Below the pieces are notes generated by a model. The model made no database searches. It saw only the letters and a list, made by a program, of their open reading frames with translations, and had not been told where the DNA came from. A DNA stretch of 9,633 nucleotides from Bacillota bacterium (lineage in GTDB: Bacteria > Bacillota_G > Limnochordia > DTU010): contig JAAZLQ010000118.1 in assembly GCA_012799255.1 (NCBI GenBank), positions 1 to 9,633 on the forward strand, given 5' to 3'. Of this stretch, positions 5,758 to 9,633 are shown piece by piece (position 1 is the first letter of the stretch; each line of letters starts with the position of its first letter). The translations under genes and the position numbers were made by a program.

Positions 5758-7020
5758 ATGAATCCATTCGAACAAAAGCCCATGAAAATTGACGACAGCA
5801 TCTTGGATTGGTCCAAGCTTTATCCCACGCCGTATGACAAGCATACAGTAGATCCATACACCAAGACCAGGGTAATTCTCATGAATGGCATTGAAGTGGA
5901 GGCAATCATTTTTAAGCACGAGTTCCACCGCATGTGCCAAAATAATGACTTGCGAAAGGAACTTGCCCTAACCCGTCGCGTTGAACAGCAACAACAAAAG
6001 CGGATCAATTGGCTCAAACCGATTGATGAAAAGGTTATTGAAACAGCTATCGGTTATGAACATTTAGCCACTGACCTTACTGCTTGGTTAGCCATGAATG
6101 AACCGGATCCCTATGCTAAGCAAACCCTTGACTTTGCTCTCCTAGAAGATTTTGACCATCTTTATCGGTTTGCTAATCTGCTTGATCTAGATGAGCAAAT
6201 TCCTGAAGAAAACTTAGTTAGGAAATATGTGGACATCATCCCCGGTCGACCTACGATAGCGGAGCATCGATACCCGTTTGATTCGGTTCGGCATCCCTTA
6301 GATTTTAAGAGCGCAGATAACCAAACCAAGCTGAATGCTCTGATAATTGTAGCAGCTGAACAGCAGACTATGAACTTTTACATGAACCTTGGTCCCTACT
6401 ACTACACTGACCTAGGTCGGCAACTCTACCAAGAAATCGCTATGATCGAAGAACAGCACGTGACCCATTACGGATCACTTCTTGATCCCAAGTGCACTAT
6501 GTTGGAGAATCTGCTTCTCCACGAGTACGTGGAGTGCTACCTCTACTACTCTTTCTATAATGATGAGGTTTGCCCCAATACTAGATCTATCTGGGAGATG
6601 CACTTCCAGCAGGAACTTGCCCATCTGCATAAAGCGGCAGATCTATTGGCGAAATATGAAAATAAACACTGGCAACAGGTAATACCCGACGGTCGGTTCC
6701 CCAAGCTACTCCATTTCCATGACACACGCGACTATGTTCGAAAAGTATTAGGTGAGCAAATACTGTTGACAGCCAATCGAGAAAACTACGTCAGTGTTCA
6801 GGAACTGCCCACTGATCATGAATATTTCTCTTACCAAAATAGAGTAAATCATGATGTTGACAAAGTACCCAGTCACGTAGTGATTAAAAACCATCAGCAA
6901 AAACGCGGAACCGACTATCGTAGCGAATCAGCCCCCCACCCGGTGGAAGAACTCAGGGATAGGGATATCGACAATACGAATATTGCCCGAGAAGCAAATG
7001 TTTTGACCGGGGTTTGGTAA
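5758..7020 (+). CDS. Ferritin-like diiron protein with three helical-hairpin half-sites, function unknown
   Basis: A 420-residue soluble protein with no signal peptide or membrane segment. The middle holds a canonical ferritin-like ligand set: E201, E231-x-x-H234 (EEQH), E256 and E286-x-x-H289 (ELAH). An additional hairpin upstream has E101 and D131-x-x-H134 (DFDH). The helix-to-helix distance is 30 residues in all three, as in COQ7-type diiron hydroxylases. The N-terminus (residues 1-90) contains a Gln run, QQQQ at 77-80, and KRINWLKP; the C-terminal 100 residues are polar and unlike any family I recognise. AGGAGG (5742-5747) fixes the ATG start. It is the only plus-strand gene, divergent from the VOC gene. 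It might be an oxygen or peroxide-reducing enzyme, a hydroxylase or a metal store, but nothing in the context decides. I recall similar uncharacterised proteins in Clostridia, but that is memory, not a search. Confidence 0.85.
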   Translation: MNPFEQKPMKIDDSILDWSKLYPTPYDKHTVDPYTKTRVILMNGIEVEAIIFKHEFHRMCQNNDLRKELALTRRVEQQQQKRINWLKPIDEKVIETAIGYEHLATDLTAWLAMNEPDPYAKQTLDFALLEDFDHLYRFANLLDLDEQIPEENLVRKYVDIIPGRPTIAEHRYPFDSVRHPLDFKSADNQTKLNALIIVAAEQQTMNFYMNLGPYYYTDLGRQLYQEIAMIEEQHVTHYGSLLDPKCTMLENLLLHEYVECYLYYSFYNDEVCPNTRSIWEMHFQQELAHLHKAADLLAKYENKHWQQVIPDGRFPKLLHFHDTRDYVRKVLGEQILLTANRENYVSVQELPTDHEYFSYQNRVNHDVDKVPSHVVIKNHQQKRGTDYRSESAPHPVEELRDRDIDNTNIAREANVLTGVW

Positions 7021-7035
7021 AAGTCATCCACTAAT

Positions 7036-7067
7036 GAAAGGATGGTGAGCTAGACAGCCATCCTTTC
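7036..7067 (+). terminator. Hairpin between convergent genes, probable bidirectional terminator
   Basis: A perfect 10-base inverted repeat, GAAAGGATGG (7036-7045) and CCATCCTTTC (7058-7067), has a 12-base loop and starts 16 bases after the ferritin-like stop codon. It lies between two genes that converge on it, the usual place for a shared terminator. The T-run is poor on both strands: TTTC ends the stem on the plus strand, and a run of six T follows only at 7083-7088. The call rests on the stem and its position. Confidence 0.6.
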
Positions 7068-7120
7068 TACACACTCGCAGTCCTTTTTTCGATATAACCC
7101 ATGTAAACTGTATCCCCATT

Positions 7121-7663
7121 CTACTTGTTGATGTAATCAGCCACATCACATAACCAAACTAGATGATGACTACCCTTACCCCAATAGTCCTTGACCACCT
7201 TATACGGCTCACCAAATTTTCGCAGCCACTTTGCTTGGGCTACTTTCAAGCCACAATCCAAGCAAAAATGCTTCACTCCATTACTTTGAAGATGCTGAAG
7301 CATTGCTTTAATCAACGCCGAGCCAACACCTTGCCCTTGATATTCTGGTAAAACGTAGAGACTTCCCTGTTCTCCTACGTGATTCAGCTCATTGTTTGTG
7401 CATACCCTTATATCATCGCCACAAGGACCAAATGAAACGGTACCAATCACCCGTTCTTCGAGCTTGGCTACTAGAAAAATCATATCGAAATTGCGATTTT
7501 CGACAGATTCGCGAATGAGAAATTTCTTATACTCAATCTCCTGAGGTGCATCTTCAATGATATCTTCTTGTTGAAAGGCCAACGTGATCGCCTTCTCAAA
7601 TACTATATTGGCGGACCCTAAATCATCACGACTTGGCATTTCTATCCTTAAACCAGTAAGCAT
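7121..7663 (-). CDS. GNAT family N-acetyltransferase
   Basis: A 180-residue cytosolic acetyl-CoA-dependent transferase. Residues 62-78 (IFLVAKLEERVIGTVSF) form the central strand pair. Motif A follows: GSLYVLPEYQGQGVGSALIK (100-119), with QGQGVG as the pyrophosphate-binding loop. The C-terminal part contains FCLDCGLKVAQAKWLRKFG and YKVVKDYWG, a helix and strand in the place where these proteins normally end. The acceptor substrate cannot be deduced; amines, amino acids or peptide N-termini are all possible. The ATG at 7663 has AGGAGA six bases upstream. The gene appears complete and starts 113 bases after the glycosylase gene, so they could be co-transcribed, with no terminator seen between them. 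Confidence 0.9.
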   Translation of the reverse strand: MLTGLRIEMPSRDDLGSANIVFEKAITLAFQQEDIIEDAPQEIEYKKFLIRESVENRNFDMIFLVAKLEERVIGTVSFGPCGDDIRVCTNNELNHVGEQGSLYVLPEYQGQGVGSALIKAMLQHLQSNGVKHFCLDCGLKVAQAKWLRKFGEPYKVVKDYWGKGSHHLVWLCDVADYINK

Positions 7664-7776
7664 CTACTTCTCCTATTCTTGCTGTATTGGATGGTGACCC
7701 TCAATCTCCGTAAAATGGCCTTATTGAACCGTAATACTCATGAACCTGAGGATGTCAGAGAGAGGGATGTACAATC

Positions 7777-8355
7777 CTACTCCAATAAAGACATCATGTC
7801 TCGCAAAACAGGTATAACTTCACGTTCAAACCACGGATTACGTTTTAGCCAACCATGATTAAGTGGTGATGGATGCACCAAAGGCAGGTATTTTGGCAAA
7901 TAAGCCCGGAAGTTCTTCACTGTATCGGTAAGGCTCTTTTCTCGTCGACCGCCCAAGTAGTACTTTTGAGCATAATTACCGACAAGCAAAATCATCTCAA
8001 CGTTTGGCATCGCCTCTAGTATGCGAGGATGCCATTTTTCTGCAAACCCCATACGGGGTGGATTATCACCACTCTTAGATTTACCTGGATAATAGAAGTC
8101 CATAGGTAAGTGTGCCAGGTACTCCGAACCATAGAACTGATCGCGCGAAATACCCATCCAATCGCGCAGACGATCACCACTAGCGTCATTCCAAAACATG
8201 CGTGTTTCTTCTGCTTTGCGCCCCGGAGCTTGTCCAACGATTACTACACGAGCATCTCTGGTTGCTTTAAACAAAGGTGGAATCCCCTTTTTCGTGTAGG
8301 CTAGATTCATTGGGTCGGCCATGATTTCATTCCTGATTTGCTCAAACACTGTCAT
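7777..8355 (-). CDS. Uracil-DNA glycosylase superfamily protein
   Basis: This is a 192-residue base-excision repair-type protein. Two superfamily motifs are clear: VVIVGQAPGRKAEETRMFWN (about 37-56), which carries the GQAPG loop of the active site, and HPSPLNHGWL (161-170), the DNA-intercalating loop. WNDASGDRLRDW (55-66) between them is typical of one branch of the superfamily. There are no cysteines, so it is not a family 4 or 5 enzyme with a 4Fe-4S cluster; it may belong to a Mug-like or uncharacterised branch. The base it removes is therefore uncertain. I chose the ATG at 8355 over one five codons earlier (8370) because GGGGGG lies just ahead of the later one and the earlier ATG is part of that stretch. 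It follows the nucleotidyltransferase stump on the same strand. Confidence 0.85.
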   Translation of the reverse strand: MTVFEQIRNEIMADPMNLAYTKKGIPPLFKATRDARVVIVGQAPGRKAEETRMFWNDASGDRLRDWMGISRDQFYGSEYLAHLPMDFYYPGKSKSGDNPPRMGFAEKWHPRILEAMPNVEMILLVGNYAQKYYLGGRREKSLTDTVKNFRAYLPKYLPLVHPSPLNHGWLKRNPWFEREVIPVLRDMMSLLE

Positions 8356-8411
8356 ATAGTTACCCCCCATTGACCAGATACCCCCTTAGTTGCAGGTTAG
8401 TTTCTAGAACG

Positions 8412-8609
8412 TCAGCAAACCATTGAACTGAGTTGCCTAAGGTACCTTGTCCAATTTAGGATTTTTTCATCACTCTTATACTTCTGTGGCGCCTTACGTA
8501 TCTCAATCGCCCTTTTCAGTACTTCCGGATCAGGTCATAGGTTATTCCTCAACGCCCATTCGCCGGCTTCAGTCTTGCTTATAATCGCTCCGCTGTTCAG
8601 GGTATACAA
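8412..8609 (-). pseudogene. AadA-type (ANT(3'')/DUF4111) nucleotidyltransferase, C-terminal stump
   Basis: The minus-strand frame reads LYTLNSGAIISKTEAGEWAL, then RNNL, a TGA (8537-8535), then PDPEVLKRAIEIRKAPQKYK, then ILNWTRYLRQL and a stop at 8414-8412. The order of YTxxSGxIxSKxEAGEWALRN, a helix and AxEIRK is the C-terminal helical domain of aminoglycoside adenylyltransferases such as AadA and of their DUF4111 relatives. The nucleotidyltransferase domain with its GS and DxD motifs is missing, and there is an in-frame stop, so no active enzyme can be made. The frame overlaps the stop codon of the DUF3788-DUF3795 gene, so the 5' part seems to have been lost at that point. No claim about resistance is possible: chromosomal relatives often have unknown targets. 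Confidence 0.7.
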
Positions 8610-9406
8610 TCTCCCTTCAATTGAATCCTTCTCAGTCTATCTAAACGGGTTTTATTATCGAATGCTCTTAAAAACGTGTCATATTCTTGTCCGCAAAAGC
8701 TACCTTCGCGTTTGGCTAAGGCTTGCTGAAAGCTCAATCCCTCTCGTTTTGCATAAGCTTCACAGGGATATTGCTTGCAATCGGCACAACTGTTGATGTC
8801 TCTTTCAATAACGCATTTCCGTACTGGACAGCAAACATCGATACGTTTGGCATCCTTTTTGGTTGAACGACACCCGTCACAGTAAATTTCACCAGGCGAA
8901 ATATTTATCTCGTAGTAGCTCTTCCAGACACGTGATAAGTCGTCCCTTTGATCTTCCTTCTTGATATTGGGGGAATAAGCTTTGCACAGATCACACCTAT
9001 ATCCACACATAGACATGACTTTACTATTAGGTTTCTTCTTGATCTCGATTAACCTAATAACATCGTTCAAATACGAATCATCTTGAAGGTTTATGTACAT
9101 CCACTTTCCATCATGGTAGGTACGGCTAGTAGAGTAGTAATTCTGGATAAACTCCGAAAAGGTGTCCTGAACCTGCTCAAACTGCTCCCGTTCATACTTC
9201 CCAAAGATGATGAGAGTAATGATGGATTCACCCCTTAAATATAAGGTTACTAGGGTTTTTCCACTTCTTCTGAACTTTAACTCGTCTACCCCATCAAAAA
9301 GTGTGTCCATAGTATAGTGAGCATCGATGTAACCCGCGATTTTCTCCAGAACATCGTATGCTGCCTGACCCAGATGACCCTTTAATGACTGCAGCAAACT
9401 CTCCAT
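8597..9406 (-). CDS. DUF3788-DUF3795 two-domain cysteine-rich protein
   Basis: A 269-residue soluble protein with two domains. Residues 10-120 resemble DUF3788, a small alpha-beta domain (LKFRRSGKTLVTLYLR, LIIFGKYEREQ, then KWMYINLQDDSYLNDVIRLI). Residues 130-250 resemble DUF3795, a zinc-ribbon-like domain with many cysteines: CGYRCDLC (134-141), YCDGC (175-179), CCPVRKC (192-198), CADCKQYPC (207-215) and C238. The cysteines suggest binding of zinc or an iron-sulfur cluster. I know of no proven function for either domain. The ATG at 9406 is preceded by AGGAGG, nine bases away. The last residues (KGDCIP) lie exactly where a nucleotidyltransferase stump begins, so its extreme C-terminus may have been replaced by a deletion junction. 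Confidence 0.85.
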   Translation of the reverse strand: MESLLQSLKGHLGQAAYDVLEKIAGYIDAHYTMDTLFDGVDELKFRRSGKTLVTLYLRGESIITLIIFGKYEREQFEQVQDTFSEFIQNYYSTSRTYHDGKWMYINLQDDSYLNDVIRLIEIKKKPNSKVMSMCGYRCDLCKAYSPNIKKEDQRDDLSRVWKSYYEINISPGEIYCDGCRSTKKDAKRIDVCCPVRKCVIERDINSCADCKQYPCEAYAKREGLSFQQALAKREGSFCGQEYDTFLRAFDNKTRLDRLRRIQLKGDCIP

Positions 9407-9511
9407 CTTGCGTACCTCCTAGCATGGGAGAATGGCCCACTCCCGTCATTCTAAGCTTACTTACTGCATTTTCTGTTGCCATCCTTGTCAAATGTCTTTC
9501 TTAGTGCTTTT

Positions 9512-9633
9512 TCAGTTGGGTAGATAACCGCCAGTAAGGGGATACATTATACTAAGCAATATGGCGCCAAACCACCCAATGGTCTCTGAATCCTGCCCCC
9601 ACAACCTCGCCATCACCACAACTGATACCCCCA
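9512..9633 (-). CDS. C-terminal end of a probable membrane protein (partial)
   Basis: The last 39 codons before a TGA at 9514-9512 read SVVVMARLWGQDSETIGWFG and go on to AILLSIMYPLTGGYLPN. The second half is a hydrophobic segment, with a short hydrophobic segment before it, so it resembles the end of a multi-spanning membrane protein. The gene continues past the right edge of the window, so its family cannot be named. The frame being open to the edge over 120 bases is weak evidence by itself. Confidence 0.35.
   Translation of the reverse strand, partial: GVSVVVMARLWGQDSETIGWFGAILLSIMYPLTGGYLPN

Noticed and set aside
1..9633. CRISPR array, tRNA, rRNA, insertion sequence, phage or defence system
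   Set aside because: I found no spaced direct repeats, cloverleaf-like sequence, transposase motif or known defence domain on either strand.

Overview
The window looks like a chromosomal segment from a Bacillota (Firmicutes) bacterium, probably an anaerobe of the Clostridia or a related class. Base composition is moderate to low in GC by eye. Ribosome binding sites are strong AGGAGG types, and GTG and TTG starts occur. The genes are small metabolic, repair and acetyltransferase genes around a large membrane pyrophosphatase. No rRNA, tRNA, CRISPR array, insertion sequence or phage gene was seen. The host assignment is an inference from gene style, not from a marker gene.

Layout. Almost everything is on the minus strand. 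Reading left to right there is: the N-terminal end of a GNAT acetyltransferase (1-68, cut by the window edge); the C-terminal stump of a NUDIX hydrolase (96-269); an intact flavodoxin-domain protein (265-795); a two-lobed aspartic protease (810-1619) whose membrane anchor (1621-1755) lies in another frame; a broken non-canonical purine NTP pyrophosphatase (2014-2432); a strong terminator and the membrane-bound pyrophosphatase hppA (2590-4761); a 505-base non-coding stretch; and a frameshifted VOC/glyoxalase-fold gene (5267-5640). The only plus-strand gene follows, a ferritin-like protein of 420 residues (5758-7020). After it come a hairpin, a GNAT acetyltransferase (7121-7663), a uracil-DNA-glycosylase-superfamily protein (7777-8355), the C-terminal stump of an AadA-type nucleotidyltransferase (8412-8609), a DUF3788-DUF3795 cysteine-rich protein (8597-9406) and the end of a probable membrane protein at the right edge.

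Two themes stand out. First, at least five genes are damaged in different ways (stumps, frameshifts, internal stops), while hppA, the ferritin-like gene and the other complete genes keep long open frames. This suggests real decay of dispensable accessory genes more than uniform sequencing error, although single-base indels in the protease and VOC genes should be checked against reads. Both stumps begin exactly at the stop codon of an intact neighbour, as expected of deletion junctions. Second, the ferritin-like protein has three copies of a metal-ligand half-site (carboxylate, then carboxylate-x-x-His) with an identical 30-residue spacing. Two of them make a canonical diiron set and the third is an extra half-site.

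How the genes work together: there is little sign of a single pathway. The flavodoxin and the protease are 14 bases apart and are probably co-transcribed. hppA stands alone with its own terminator. Its residues point to a potassium-dependent, probably sodium-pumping enzyme, which fits an energy-limited anaerobe.
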